Shown: piece by piece, positions 1-12,641 of the stretch | Position numbering within the stretch: the stretch's first letter is position 1 | How the letters are laid out: every line of letters begins with the position of its first letter | Origin: Heliocidaris erythrogramma | Taxonomy: Eukaryota > Echinodermata > Echinoidea > Camarodonta > Echinometridae | Assembly (NCBI GenBank): GCA_025617745.1 | Contig: CM046863.1 | Coordinates: 6,694,015-6,758,014, forward strand | DNA: 64,000 nt | Reading direction: 5' to 3' | Made by a program: the position numbers and the translations under genes | The notes under the pieces: model-generated | Databases searched by the model: none | Told to the model about the DNA's origin: nothing | What the model saw: the letters and a program-made list of their open reading frames with translations, nothing else

Positions 1-1250
1 CAATTCCACCCCCCCCCCCCCCCCGGAATTACCCCCCAAGGACAACCTCCCCCAGGACAATCACCCCCCGGAAAATTATCCCCAAGATTAACCACCCCCG
101 AGGACAATTAGCCCCCGGAAATTTACCCCCCAAGGATAACCACCCCGAGGGCAATAACCCCACCCCCCCCCCCGGATAATTCTCCCATAAAATTACTGGC
201 CCCCCGACTTTATAGAAGTTTGACTTTCCATGAATTCTCGAAGCAAAGGACTGCTTTAACTGTTTTAAAAGGGTGATTTGTTGTGTTTACGCTTGAATAA
301 TGTCAATGTGGTGAAAATCTCTATTGTTACCATACTTTTAATTAAAAAAGTAATGACATTAAAAATGTTTCGAAGATAAATCTACGTATAACAAGGACAT
401 TAAACTATTTACATTATCTATCAAACTCCATGTTAATTTAGTTGCCAATCACCAACAATTTTTCCGCCTTAAAAGTGGATAACTTTATCAGAATATTAAA
501 TAGTGTTCAGTTTTCAGTTTTATTTTCACTTATAACAGAACAATCACTATTTCGAAAATTATGACAAATAATCACAGAACTCAGTGACATTACTTTAATG
601 CATTTTGCAAATCATCATTTCAACTAAGGAGGAATGTATCGAATTATTTGCTGTAAACCGTAAAAATGGAAGGATCTACTTAGAAGCAGAGCTTGTGTAA
701 TAAATATATAATATATATAACAAGGAAAATAAGAAGGAAAAATGAAATATTAATATGAAACCTTCAAGACTTATTAGTATGCACGGTGCTTGAAAATAAA
801 GTAAATAAACTGCTTTCTGGTATATTAATTTCATTTGATTTTGTAGCTCTTGAGCAATATTTTCAATCGGCGTGCAGGCAGATGATTTTAGTTACATGAA
901 ACTTATTCTAAAAACGTTGATTTTGTGAAAAACAATTATCAAAAACGGTTAGAGCATGTAATTTCATGAAGAAATATCATTTTAAAAGTATTAGTGACTT
1001 TCTTTTGGGGGGTAGTTGCGGGGGGGGGGGGTAATTTTCCAGGGGTAATTGTCCTCGGAGGGTGGTTGTCCGTGGGGGGTTATTTTCCGGGGGGTAATTT
1101 TCCAGGGGTAATTGTCATCGGGGGGTGATTGTCCGTGGGGGGGTTATTTTCCGGGGGGGATTTTACAGGCGGTAATTGTCCGTAAGGCGTAGTTTTCCGG
1201 GGGGTAATTTTCCGGGGGTGATTGCCCAGGGGGTAATTGTCCTAGAACCG
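1..1250. repeat. foldback element with C-rich and G-rich arms
   Basis: Positions 1-200 are imperfect repeats of ATTACCCCCCAAGGACAA type. Positions 1005-1245 hold the reverse complement (GGGGGTAATTTTCCAGGGG, TTGTCCTCGGGGGG). The 800 bp between is AT-rich with no coding signal. The left boundary may lie outside the window. Related pieces occur at 47040-47700. Confidence 0.6.
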
Positions 1251-1260
1251 GAGGCAACAT

Positions 1261-1560
1261 ATGCCGAATAAGACCTTGTATGGAACACTATCCAAAGTTG
1301 TAGACAAAGTTGCAAGAAGAAGGATGCAACTTGCGGGTCACTGCAGCTACCGACACCCCAAGTTGGCTGCGAGCGGTCTCATCCTATGGGAGCCCCTGCA
1401 TGGAAGACGAGGGCGTGGCAGAACGCGCAAGACCTACGTTGACATTCTAAAAGAAGATGCTGGAGTAGTTGGCGTAGACGAGCTGCAAAACTGTATGATG
1501 GATAGGAAGAACTGGACGATCCGTACTAGGTCTCGGCAGCTTAGGCGACCTGGTAGGTAA
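1261..1560 (+). pseudogene. LINE (RTE-type) ORF2 C-terminal tail
   Basis: An open frame carries RRRMQLAGHC, LILWEPLHGRRGRGR, KTYVDILKEDAGV and a final DRKNW segment before the stop TAA at the C-terminus. This is the tail that follows reverse transcriptase in RTE-like non-LTR elements. The reverse transcriptase itself is absent, so it is a 5'-truncated copy ending near its natural stop. Not a host gene. Confidence 0.65.
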
Positions 1561-1579
1561 GTAGGTAGTTACGGGTTAT

Positions 1580-3100
1580 AGTCCTTTTACGACGATTTCC
1601 TCTTTCTCCCTCTCTCTTTCTTTTTAATGAGATATGTTTTTCTTTTTTTTTAATTATCATGACAAAAGCCACATTCAATGAAAAGCAAATTATTGTCAAG
1701 AGCCTTCCTCTGTTATCGACATGTTAATTTTCTTTTGGCAGTACTACAGTGAGTTCCATTAAAATGGAAATTTGATATTTTCCCTCAAAACAGTGAGTTT
1801 ACGTCAATTGAAATTTCTATCATCTGAAAGCATCACTTACATTATCAGAGTCATGCGTCACTGAACATTGACCTGAACATTTAGTAACAAATGGCAGTTG
1901 GTTGACATGACATGTAACGAAGAAATATATCTAAAAATTCTTACTGATGGAAACGTATAAGACAAAACATCTGCAAATTTCGCATAAGCTCACATAACCT
2001 ACAAACTGAAAAAGGAAGATGTAATCGCCCTCACAAAATACCAGGGAATACACGTTTTGGTGAAGAATGCGGTATACAAACATTAGGAGACGAATTCCAT
2101 TATGTTATGCAATTTGATAAATTTAGAATAAGAAGAGAACTGTTTTTTGATAATCTTAAAGCACTCAATGATAACTTTGAAAATATAAACAGTTTGGAGA
2201 GATTCATATTTATAATATCACTCAAAAAGACGTTCTAATAAAAGAATTTGCCATTTTTTGCGATATACTGTTGATCAACGTGGTAAACTTTAAGTTATTT
2301 ATTATTAGGCATATCTATGGTGCATATACAGAGAGCCCTTCATATGCCATTCTAATGGCTGGATTATCATCATCATGGAAAATAACTTCAATGGAAATAT
2401 CTAAATGACTGCTCTATATTATATAAATCTTCTCTTTTTATCTGAAGGAATTTGTATCTATTCTACCAACACTATTGTTGCTGTTCACAATGTTGTAAAA
2501 TGAATAACACGATTTCTGATCCCGTCACAATTAGTCCTATTCCAAAATAATTCGGATTATTTGATGACTGCATAGATGGGTCAGAATCGGCCCCCGCAAT
2601 CATCAGATCTTACTTAAATTAATAAAACTTGGCAGATGGATAGAAAAAAACAAATTCCTGTGAATAATAGCACAAAGCGGTTATTCATCAAGCATGGCAG
2701 ACGGATGGAAAAAACACATATTTGTGAATAATAGCACAAAGAGATTCTTCATCAAACTTGCCGCAGGAAGAAAAATATAAATTCATGGCATTAAGAGAGG
2801 ATTACCTGTCATAAATTCCTTCGATGTAATCATGTTTAAATTATTTTGTTGAATTTTTTTTCTTTCTCAATCTCTGTTCCGATCTGATTTATTGATCATT
2901 CATAAGTTTCTTCCCCTTGTGAAAATAAATCCCATTAGGAACACAAACTACATTCAAATGTTCTTTTTTAAATGTAGAAAGTAGTGTAATACTTGCAGTG
3001 CGTCGTACATTAGCTTTTGATTTGTATTTCCTATAAGAGCAAGTGTTTTCTATGAGGGCAAGTCTAAGATATGTTCCATACGTTACCGAGTATTATGAAG
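1580..3100 (+). repeat. direct duplication, copy 1
   Basis: Shares long near-identical blocks with 5975-7690: the CTTTTGGCAGTACTACAG block at 1733/6183, the GTTGTAAAATGAATAA block near 2490/6870, and the GGCAGATGGA block near 2630/7019. Copy 1 carries the LINE tail at 1957-2239, where copy 2 has unrelated sequence. Confidence 0.6.
1957..2239 (+). pseudogene. LINE ORF2 C-terminal zinc-knuckle fragment
   Basis: Frame +1 from 1957 reads NICKFRISSHNLQTEKGRC and then GDEFHYVMQFDKFRIRRELFF before TAA. It closely resembles the tail of the LINE at 39647-41431 (CKFRCRSHKLPVNKGRF, GDEFHYIFVCPFF). The second cysteine pair is degraded. It sits inside one copy of the 1.6/6.0-kb duplication. Confidence 0.6.
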
Positions 3101-4320
3101 TCGAATTATGGAATAGGGAATATTAACTGACATAAAATTACAATTTTATTATATATTTTGTATAATAATATTCTTCCCCTAGTAGGGCTGTTGGTTTATA
3201 CAGTCATTATAACTAAATAAGATCTAATATATCAGGTATATGGTCGGTAACGTATGGGGCAGAATAGCCCGGACCAATCCAATACAAACTTTAGGGCATT
3301 AAATGGTTTCGGAGATGTCAATAAAGATAGTAGCGATGTACGAACTCTAAACATGACCGTACCCTCTTTCCAACAAAGTTAATTTCTTCGAGAAATATTT
3401 GTTCAGACGTTATTCTCTGGATAATTTTGCATCCAGCAATATCATGTGCCGGAAGGTCGATAAGGAAAGGCTATTTTGGGGAAAGAGGCACCGAAATAAT
3501 TATCGCTAAAATAATGCATCATTGTATCATTATTACGAAAATTTTCCCCTAAGTCTTGAATACAATACTTTCCTTCTTGCACACAACTAAAATCATTGCA
3601 AGTTACTGGGAAGCTTTCATGAGCTGACTGCCATGATTGGTGTAAGCATTATTGGTCGTGTTTATATTTTCGAAAGATGATTAGACATCTTTATGTAATG
3701 ATTTCTTTCTATTAAAAGATCGCCTCAGAAATTTTGAAAAGCAAAAAAAGAGGAATGTAAAGCAAATAATACGTAACACTGTAATACCCTATTTAATCTC
3801 TTACGTGCTCTAAAATGCAAAGTTTCAAAATTAAAACTTGTTTCGCTTAGTCGCTTTGTTCCTTCACATATGAGCACTGAAAACTAAAGCGTATAATATA
3901 TCAATTAGGCACGGATTCTCCTGTGTTTGATGTCATCCTGGTATATGCCGGTGTACTGATTTCTTTTAAGAACTGTTCCAGCATTTCTGAAGGTCGTTGC
4001 AATGTGATACCTACAGGTTTCTTTAACGGTCACTTCAATTATCTCCATTTGTTTACATCAGGTTCAAACCTTTTTTATTATGACCAATGGCGATGGTCAC
4101 CTCATCATTTTTAACACGGCGCCTTTCAGCCCTTCAGTTATTGTCCATTTTATTGTCGCATATCATATACCAACGCATTTGTTGGCTGCCTACTATCTAT
4201 ACACTGTCTTAACTGGTACTTCATTGAGGAACTTTCCTTCTTTGACAGATCAGTTTCGGTCCTGAAATGACTTTGCTCAAACACGCTTCAACATCATCCA
4301 AAAAGGACATACAGGTCAGG
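3101..4320. other. no gene seen
   Basis: AT-rich sequence with only short chance frames; no repeat family, splice-paired exon or RNA gene was recognised. Confidence 0.4.
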
Positions 4321-4339
4321 ATTCCTTACTGCTTCTTCT

Positions 4340-5150
4340 TTTTTACATCAACAACATCATCACCATTAACATCATCATCATCATCATCATCTTCGCCATC
4401 ATCATTAGCATTATTATTCGTATTATTATTAGAAGCAGTGGTATAATTATGATTATTATTATTTTTGCAGTCGTAGTCACTATTATCATTATTGTTATTA
4501 TTATTATTAGTAGTAGTAGTAGTAGTAGTAGTAGTTATAGTATACAAATATTGACTGCTCATGAGGGTGATGGTGAAAATTATCACTCCCAAGATGGTGT
4601 TCATACCGGCCCTTCTATCACCCCCGAAACCTCAGTACTTCGAATCTTGGAGCTGGATCAGTTGCTAAGTCACTCGCCATGTTGAATTCTTACGCGCTGC
4701 GCATATTTTGATTAACATAGTCGTAGCCTAGCAACTCGCGAAAGCGCTCTTAAAACCATAGTTTAAAACTTGAACCAAATTTTGTGTACATACGTGTGTG
4801 TGCAAAAGTCTCGGAGGGGTTACGCGTTCTATCATTGGACCTTAGGTCAATTGATAGAACGCCAAACCCCTCTGACGCAATGATAGATCGAAATGCGCCG
4901 TGTCATGTGAATAAAAATCTATGTATGAGGTATATAATAGTATATTATAATTGCTATCAGTATTAGTATCATCATCATTATCATTATCGTTGTTGATGTT
5001 CTTGCTGTTTCTTCTTCTTCTAATGCTACTAATACTACTACCACTGCTACTACCATTTTATTTTAGGGTAATTGTCATCATGATCATCATCGTCATCATC
5101 ATGATCACCATCATCATTATAATCATCGTTGTTGTAATCGTCATTATAAA
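4340..5150. repeat. compound ATC/ATT/AGT microsatellite tract
   Basis: Runs of (ATC)n near 4360-4400, (TTA/ATT)n at 4405-4510, (TAG)n at about 4508-4537, and more (ATC)/(ATT)n at 4960-5150, separated by degraded sequence. Open frames here are low-complexity artefacts (poly-N, poly-S, poly-I). Confidence 0.85.
4811..4874 (+). repeat. short near-perfect foldback
   Basis: The arms TCGGAGGGGTTACGCGTTCT and AGAACGCCAAACCCCTCTGA, together with the adjoining ATCATTGGACCT/AGGTCAATTGAT, pair over about 31 bp with a few mismatches and almost no loop. It may be a tiny MITE or a hairpin RNA; the minimal loop argues against a standard pre-miRNA. Confidence 0.5.
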
Positions 5151-5159
5151 TTGATTTGA

Positions 5160-5970
5160 ATTTTCACAATTTTCACAATTTTGAGTTAAAAACAACACCG
5201 AGGGCATAAATATCTTTCCGATTGTTTATATTGGAAGACCTGTAAAGTAAGTCTGTCAAAAAGAATAGACAATCGCCCTCTTTGTTGACTAAAAGACCAA
5301 CCTGACACTCGCCCTACTGTCCATTATAATCCACGTTTTCCTTTCCTTTTACTTTCAATCCACATGTTCCACAAGATTCTTCTGCTGTAATGATAAACCA
5401 TAATACACGGCTAAACACGGCTCCCTACTTTATGGGATTGATGACATTTACATCTTTTGTATTCCTCTGTTGTTTTCTAGGTATAGATTGTCAAATGAAC
5501 GATAAAGGAAATGGCCCCAATTTTAAAATCCAAGTCAAGATTTTTTTTTTCCGAGAAAAAGTGATTTATGCAATGTGTTTCACTGGTTACCTCAATTCCA
5601 ATTATATTTAAGGTAGCTCTTACGATGAAAATGCTGTAGGGAATTAAATGGAAAAACGACATCATCAATAGGGGAATTTGCCTAGATCTGCCATTTAGCT
5701 CACTCTTTCGACGTGAGCATTTATGTTTAGCTTGCACCTTCCCATTCCCTGTCGTTTAAAATCCTGGAGATGACACATTATGGTCATATGGGCAGCTACA
5801 TTGGCCTAAACAGCCAAATTGGGTGATTGTGTGAATCATGAAAGAAAGATCTACGCATTTAAAAAGTATTTTATCAAATGTATAAATGATAAATGTTTGA
5901 ATTTCTAGAGTCAAATAAAGCTTCAGAATCAGGCCAAAGAAAACCAAGTTCACCTAGGGTAATGCCTAGT
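5160..5970. other. no gene seen
   Basis: AT-rich, with short open frames on both strands lacking any recognised domain. No clear repeat boundaries. Confidence 0.35.
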
Positions 5971-5974
5971 GTGG

Positions 5975-7690
5975 AGGAGTTATAGCCCTTTTACAATTCC
6001 CCTCTTGTAATTCTTCTATTGTAAACATTTTCGTACTCTTTTCTCCCCCTCTCCCTTTCTCTCTTTTTTTATGATATCTTTTTTTTTTCAGTTTATTTCA
6101 AATTCTCATGACAAAAGCCACAAGCCATGAAAAGCAAAATCATTTTTAAGAGACTTCCTCTTTCATCAACATGTTATTTTTCTTTTGGCAGTACTACAGG
6201 GAGTCCAATTAATATTGAAATTTGACATTTTACCTCAAAAACACTGAGTTTACGTCAATTGAAATTTCCATCATCTGAAAGCATAACTTACATTGCATTG
6301 TTATGGTCATGTGTCACTGAATACTGTCTTCCTGAAAATTTAGTAAAAATGGCAGTTGGTTGACATGCATGAAACTAAAGAATAGGGATCTTATTTTAAC
6401 TGCTCTTCCTGATCATCGGTCATGCCATTTCCTACCACCGGTTACCTTTGGGGTGATATCATATCAAATAATATTGGTTACCCAATATTTAGAATAATTT
6501 TGGACAGATTCTGGAAAGTTTATTAGGGCGTCCGCCCACTAGACAAATTCCCTATACGCCTATGTCTGGAAACCTAAGAAATGTATCATTCGAAAGTTGA
6601 AACTTATTATCATAGATTAAATGAATTACAATTCTAGTTAACACAATACTTACAATAATTATCTCCAAATGTAGTGACTTTTTTGAGACGCCTGATAGTA
6701 GAGTTCCTCCATTTAAGCCAGTTTATCGTCTGGATTATTATTATCATGGAAAATAACTTCAATTGAATATCAAAAGGATTGCTGTATATATAAGTCTTCT
6801 TTTTTTATCTGAAATAATTTGTATCTAATGGTTATATTCTACCAACATTGTTGTTGGTGTTCACCATGTTGTAAAATGAATAATACGATTTCTAATCCCG
6901 TCCTAGTTAGTCCTATTCCATAATAATACGGATTATTTGATGACGTCATAGCTGGGTCAGAGTCCGCCCCCATAATCATCAGATCTTGCCACATAGTCAC
7001 GGCAACTTGATAAAACTTGGCAGATGGAGTGAAAAAAAACATTCCTTTCAGTAACAACACAAAGAGGTTATTCATCGAACATGGCAGACTGATGGAAAAA
7101 CAAATTTCTGTGAATAATAGCGCAATAGATTATTTATCAAACTTGCCAGAGGATGGAAGAATATAAATTACTGGCATTAAGGGAGGATTACCTGTCATAA
7201 ATTCTTTCGTTGTTATCGTGTTTGAATTATTTTGTTGATTTTTTTTTTCCTTTCATAATCTGTGCTAAATGATCTTTGAAATGGCACATGATAGAGGTCT
7301 TACCAAAATAAAATCGTTTTACACTATGAGTATCTCACACATGTTCAAATTTAAACAAGCTCTAATTTCGCATACCATTTATTACATATTCAGAAAGCTA
7401 TTACAAGTGGCACTTTTTAAGGCAGGGATTCTGGTATTATGGAATATCTTTAAATGCTTGTTAATGTCACACAGGTTAACAAGAGGTCCATGTTAAACCT
7501 ACAAGAAACGCAAATTATGTTATTTATTGACCATGCATCTGTTTCTTGAAAGTAAATCCCAATAGCAAGGTACAGTTTAAAAGTTTTTAAAATAGTATAA
7601 GCTACTTGTAGTAGGTGGTAGGATGTGATTTGATACATGTGTTTTCTATGAGGCCAAGTCCAAGGTATGACCCATTACTGAATTGTGAAC
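5975..7690 (+). repeat. direct duplication, copy 2
   Basis: Second copy of the block at 1580-3100, diverged by substitutions and small indels. The middle part, 6380-6690, differs from copy 1, which holds a LINE tail there. No intact coding sequence. Confidence 0.6.
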
Positions 7691-7796
7691 ATTAATTGAG
7701 GTGTGTGAAGTTGTTTTGATATTCGTTATTCGATATTCATTTGATTTTCATTTAATATTCAAAAAGGCCTAAAATCTGATTTATTTTTTTTTTTGA

Positions 7797-8325
7797 CGTT
7801 TGCCCCGCGCCCACGGTCCCCGATTTCATGCCGTGATGACCTTGACCCTCAAGGTCATGGTAAAAATGGTGCCAAAATGAATATTAGCTTTTTGACGAAC
7901 TGAAAGTGGCCCAAAATTCAAAATTTTTCGATCCCTGCCTGGCACCCACGGTCCCCGATCTCATGCCGTGATGACCTTGACCTTGACCCCTCAAGGTCAC
8001 GGTCAAAAATGGCGCCAAAAATGAATACTACATTTTTGATGAACTGAAAGTGGCCCAAAATCGAAAATTTTTCGACCCCTGCCTGGCGCCCACGGTCCCC
8101 GATCTAATGCCATGATGGTCTTGACCTTGACCCCTCAAGGTCGAGGTAAAAAATGGCGCCAAAAATGAATACTAGCTTTTTGAAGAACTGAAAGTGGCCC
8201 AAAATCGAAAATTTTTCGACCCCTGCCTGGCGCCCAGTGTCCCCGATCTAATGCCATGATGACCTTGATCTTGACCCCTCAAGGTCAAGGTCATCATGGC
8301 ATTAGATTAGACGTGAAGGATCCAA
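7797..8325 (+). repeat. 144-bp tandem repeat, about 3.6 copies
   Basis: The landmark CCCACGGTCCCCGAT recurs near 7810, 7945, 8089 and 8233. Each unit contains TGATGACCTTGACC and CTCAAGGTCA, an internal dyad, and the phrase GAACTGAAAGTGGCCCAAAA. No coding frame spans the units. Confidence 0.8.
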
Positions 8326-8348
8326 CCGCATAGCCAGGATTTCATTGG

Positions 8349-8584
8349 GGGGGGGGGGGGGCGGTTGTGGGGCACTCGAGTTCCCCACAGGGGGTGGGTG
8401 CCAGGGGTCGGTGCAGGGTGGGGGACTTTTCCCCCTCCCGTGCAAAGTGCGAAAGCTCTTATGTTTACAGCAAATTCGAAAGATGACGGAAAGTTAGTCG
8501 TCAGTATAATTTTTTTTTTTTTATTACCCGCAAGATTGGGGTTTCACTAAAAATAGGCCTCTTTTGAGCGGTTGAAATACACCC

Positions 8585-8615
<31 letters not shown>

Positions 8616-8620
8616 AAAAA
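8349..8620. repeat. homopolymer-rich low-complexity DNA
   Basis: Poly-G (8347-8360), poly-T (8509-8522), and poly-C followed by poly-A (8585-8619). Likely ends of decayed elements. Confidence 0.6.
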
Positions 8621-8735
8621 TAGGCCAAGGAAGGAAGGCCTGAGGGCAATAGTCATTGTTAAGTTCACCTTTTCGTTACTCAAGCCACATGGTCGGGTGC
8701 GCCAGTGTCTATGAAATTATTGTACTCACATTGTA

Positions 8736-9543
8736 CAGTGCGTATAAAAAAACGCAACAAGATTTGATTTCAAATTTGTGAAGATTGTGTTAACTTTACA
8801 CCAAAGTGAGTAGCAACATCTTAAAACCACATATCTCCTCTTTCCAATGATATCTTATTTATTCATACACGGTCATGGATGGCTGAGTAATCATTCTTTT
8901 TGGACAATGGGTCAAATTGGACTTGGGACCAAGTTTCAGTTAGTAAGACCAGCATAAATCCTTTTCAATTCTCCTTTCTTTTTTTTTTGAATGTTCAGAC
9001 AGGTGAGACATAACATAATATCTGGATGATTCTTTGGGGTTATCTCAAGAGCAAAGTGTTCATTACCCCTCCACCTGACATTGCAACTCTGAGACAAAGA
9101 ATCACTGATGAGTTTGAAGCTCTACGCCACCAAGCCCCAATGATTCGCAGGGCTGTGCGTGAGATGGAGAAAAGAGCTAATCTCTGTGTGGAAAGGATTG
9201 GGGGCCATGTTGAGGGGCATGGGATGTAATGTTAAAAAGAGATATCCGAAAGAAGACAATGGTAAGTTGCGATTATTAATTTCATTATTCCATTTGTTAA
9301 GTTAATTTCTGATAAGGTGCATTGATTCTTGCAGTGTCTAAACTTGGTCCCAAGTCCAATTTGACCCATTGTCCAAAAAGAATGATTACTCAGCCATCCA
9401 TGACCGTGTATGAATAAATAAGATATCATTGGAAAGAGGAGATATGTGGTGTTATGACGTTGCTACTCACTTTGGTGTAAAATTAACACAATCTTCACAA
9501 ATTTGAAATCGAATCTTGTTGCGTTTTGTTTAAATACGCACTG
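8736..9543 (+). mobile_element. internally deleted mariner/Tc1-type transposon
   Basis: Inverted arms of about 200 bp (8736-8936 and 9340-9543) begin CAGTGCGTAT and end ATACGCACTG. They are flanked by TA on both sides (8734-8735, 9544-9545), the standard IS630/Tc1/mariner duplication. Only the last part of the transposase gene is left between the arms, so the copy is non-autonomous. Confidence 0.82.
9029..9229 (+). pseudogene. mariner/Tc1-type transposase C-terminus
   Basis: The frame ILWGYLKSKVF...P..IATLRQRITDEFEAL...RRAVREMEKRANLCVERIGGHVEG is the typical C-terminal helix region and GGH(V/I)E ending of this transposase group. The DNA-binding domain and all catalytic acidic residues are missing. 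Confidence 0.65.
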
Positions 9544-9545
9544 TA

Positions 9546-10385
9546 TATTGCTGAATAGATATTAGTAGTAGTAATAATGAAGTATCACTATTATTGCTTT
9601 GTTGTTTTTAGTATCAGTATTATTAGTTGTAGTAGCTAGAGTATTATTATTATTATTATTATCATCATAATTTTTATCATTAATATTACTTATAAATATA
9701 TTAATAATGTCATTATTGTTATTATTATCATTTATATTTCCATTATTGTCATTATTATTACAACTAAAGATTTTTTTATTTTACAAAGGTTATTTTTATA
9801 TATTAATATAAGCTTTTATCATTCATGTACAGGACAATAATTTGCTCTCATTTCCATGATAAGTAACAACGCCATACACTTGCACTCAGACTAGAAAATA
9901 ACGGATCTTTTGCATCTCTTATCACTTTTTTAAAGCATGTACTTAATTCATTATTCAGGAAAATCACGAATACTAGATTGAACGAAGTTGTTTAACGCGC
10001 TCACTGCTTCTATCCGCTCATTTGGGCAGAAATCAGTCAACTTATTTTTCATTTGTCCTCTAGCATATATCACTCTTTTCTTTTGTATAAAAAAACGTTG
10101 TGTTTACTACCTTAAAAATTCAAAATTGAAATTTATTCCTGCGAATGAATGTTTGGTGAGGCCACTTTCCATTGTCTTAATCTAATCATGCGTGAATTAT
10201 GAACAATAAGTTGTGCATTAATGAAAAAAGAGAAGCAGAGCTTTTTATACATGTACATTTCACCAAGGAAATGCCATGAAATCCGGTTTCCCTTTTTCCT
10301 GGACACACTGTATAATGAGATGTATTAAACTGGTAAAACTTGAACATAGTGATATTACAGTGATTGCTAAATTAAGATTATAATT
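9546..10385. other. microsatellite and unassigned DNA
   Basis: An (ATT)n/(ATC)n tract covers about 9560-9760. The rest is AT-rich with no recognised gene. Confidence 0.5.
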
Positions 10386-11054
10386 TGTGACCCGACGCCT
10401 CAAAACCTACAATAAGTCGCCAATTTTTTATTTTTTTTTTTGGTTTTATACATTTTCTGAAAGTAGAGATTCTCAGCTTTTCAATGGTATATTACTTGCC
10501 TAGTTTACTCAATGATAACACCTTTAAATATCACATTTAGAATCAATATGTAACCAGCAATCAATAACTCCTATTCAGAGAAAATGGCCATTTAAGTTCG
10601 GAACAAAAGAGTGCTAAACCTTCGCTCTCTGTGTGCGCCCAAGTAAAACTGGGTATTCAAATGGACATAGCAACCGGTATGAAGGGATTATCAGATTAGG
10701 CTGATTTTTGGCACGCTGCTCCAGGAGGACCTATTCATTACTCACCTCAAAAAATCAATTTAATACGTTCTCAGGTAAAGTAGTAATTAGGCAGTGAATG
10801 AAAGTATTACAAAAGCTCTCCAAACATTCATTAACTGCTCGACAGGTGAAAAAAGGAGTCATTTTAAAATGGCCCCAAAACATATTTCTAAGTCGAATTA
10901 CGACTCACAAACTTGAGACATGATAGAATGATAATGAAACTACCCATTTCTATCAAAAACAGAAAATCGACAGATCCAAGCAAATTTACTATTTTGGGCT
11001 GTTTGCTACGTTGTGGTCCGTGCGACTTATTAGGTTTTGAGGCGGCGAGTCACA
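10386..11054. mobile_element. MITE with about 30-bp inverted ends
   Basis: Left end TGTGACCCGACGCCTCAAAA then CCTACAATAAGTCGC. The reverse complement of the right end reads TGTGACTCGCCGCCTCAAAA then CCTAATAAGTCGC. No coding frame. No convincing target duplication was found, so the superfamily is left open. Confidence 0.6.
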
Positions 11055-11059
11055 TTTGA

Positions 11060-11977
11060 AAATTAATTGCATTTCTATTTTGAATTTTGACAAACAGCTT
11101 GTTTAGATAATAGGCAAATGTTATATTTCAAACTATTATATTTGACATGGCATTGTGGAAAATTGTGTCCAAGTACATTCTAAGCTTTTACAAGCGAGTA
11201 GCATCTAATAAAGGACACACTTGTTATTTGGTCACCGGCAAAAGTGTGTTTCAACCATTCATAAATTACAAGGAGAAGAAATAATCATTCAAAAAGGCAT
11301 AAGAGTACCTGATATAATATGCAGATTATGTAAAAAAAATACTCAACTTGCAGATGAAAATATAAAGCAGCCACACCTATTGTAGACAGATGTCAAGGTT
11401 TTGAAAAAATCCTTGAAAAATTCCTTGAAATAAAGTTAATCCTTTTGAGTTGCTTAGATACACACTGGTGTTAAAAAGCACCATAATGCACATAATTATG
11501 TTACCATGAGTAATATCACCAGTATTCATTATATACTTTAAATGCACGAGGTCATATTTGATAATTTGAATATGAAATTAATTATTTTTAATACGTTTCA
11601 TACTTGAGAGTAAATAAGTCACCGAGTTTAAATGAATTTCTATATAATTATACTAATGTACTACACAAAATGTATATAAATGGGAATGATAATACCCCAA
11701 AATATCATACATTGCTAACAAAATAACTTGAAATTATGGGAAATATTTGTCCATATTCCATGCTCATTATGGTATGCTGGAATATCACCGATATACATAC
11801 ACAGTTAAATACATACACAGTTAAATGAAGCTGTTCTAAGCCAAGGACCGGGGTTCGATTCCGGGGGAGAAATTTGTTCAACCTGTGCAAAAAAATTCAA
11901 AATAAAGGGAGGACAGCTCTGGGGAACTTTGATTTAAGATACGCAACCATTATTCTCTCATTTTTTTTCTCTCAATA

Positions 11978-12037
<60 letters not shown>

Positions 12038-12640
12038 ATAACATATACATGTATATAAAGAAAAACGACCCAGGTCCATGGCAGGTCATTTCGAGCGAAC
12101 TAAAAAACAATATTGTCCAGTAACATTATATTTGACTATGATGGCAAGGCAACATCGTAAATACAATTTTAAACGTACATAGTTGTCATAATTAACATTC
12201 ACGTTACTTGTAGGGGGAGGGGCCTTTTGTTTGATGGACTTGGGTCATTGTTTGAGCCATATACAGAGTAGGCTACTGTAGTAATAGGTCTTCTAGAAAG
12301 AATACACAATAGGGCTGTATTATTTTTTTCTTCAGCTTTTAACAAATTTGGCATACAGAAATATGTGGTTATATACTACTGTACAACGTCCTTCATCACT
12401 TAGGGTGTTTATTCATGTGATAGCGTGTGTGTGTTTGTGTGTTAATTGAGGGCACATGCATGTGTTAGGCCAAATGGCGCTAGGATATGAATGTATAAAT
12501 GACCCAAGCCCTGGACTAGATTTCACTCATTCATTTTAGGCATTTCCGGGGGAATTCAGGTTTATCATTTATACACAAGATGGGTTCACGTGAACCCATG
12601 TTTAACTCAATTGGGCCCAATATTGGACTTTTTGGACTCC
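11060..12640. other. AT-rich DNA with (AT)n microsatellite
   Basis: An (AT)n tract lies at about 11976-12030. A B-box-like GGTTCGATTCC occurs at 11852-11862 with a weak tRNA-like context, too poor to call a tRNA. No gene seen. Confidence 0.4.
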
Positions 12641-12641
12641 T

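Noticed and set aside
4326..4685. Poly-N/poly-D and poly-S frames
   Set aside because: Translation of trinucleotide microsatellites.
10386..11054. 8-bp or TTAA target duplication for this MITE
   Set aside because: Flanks did not show a convincing match, so no superfamily was assigned.
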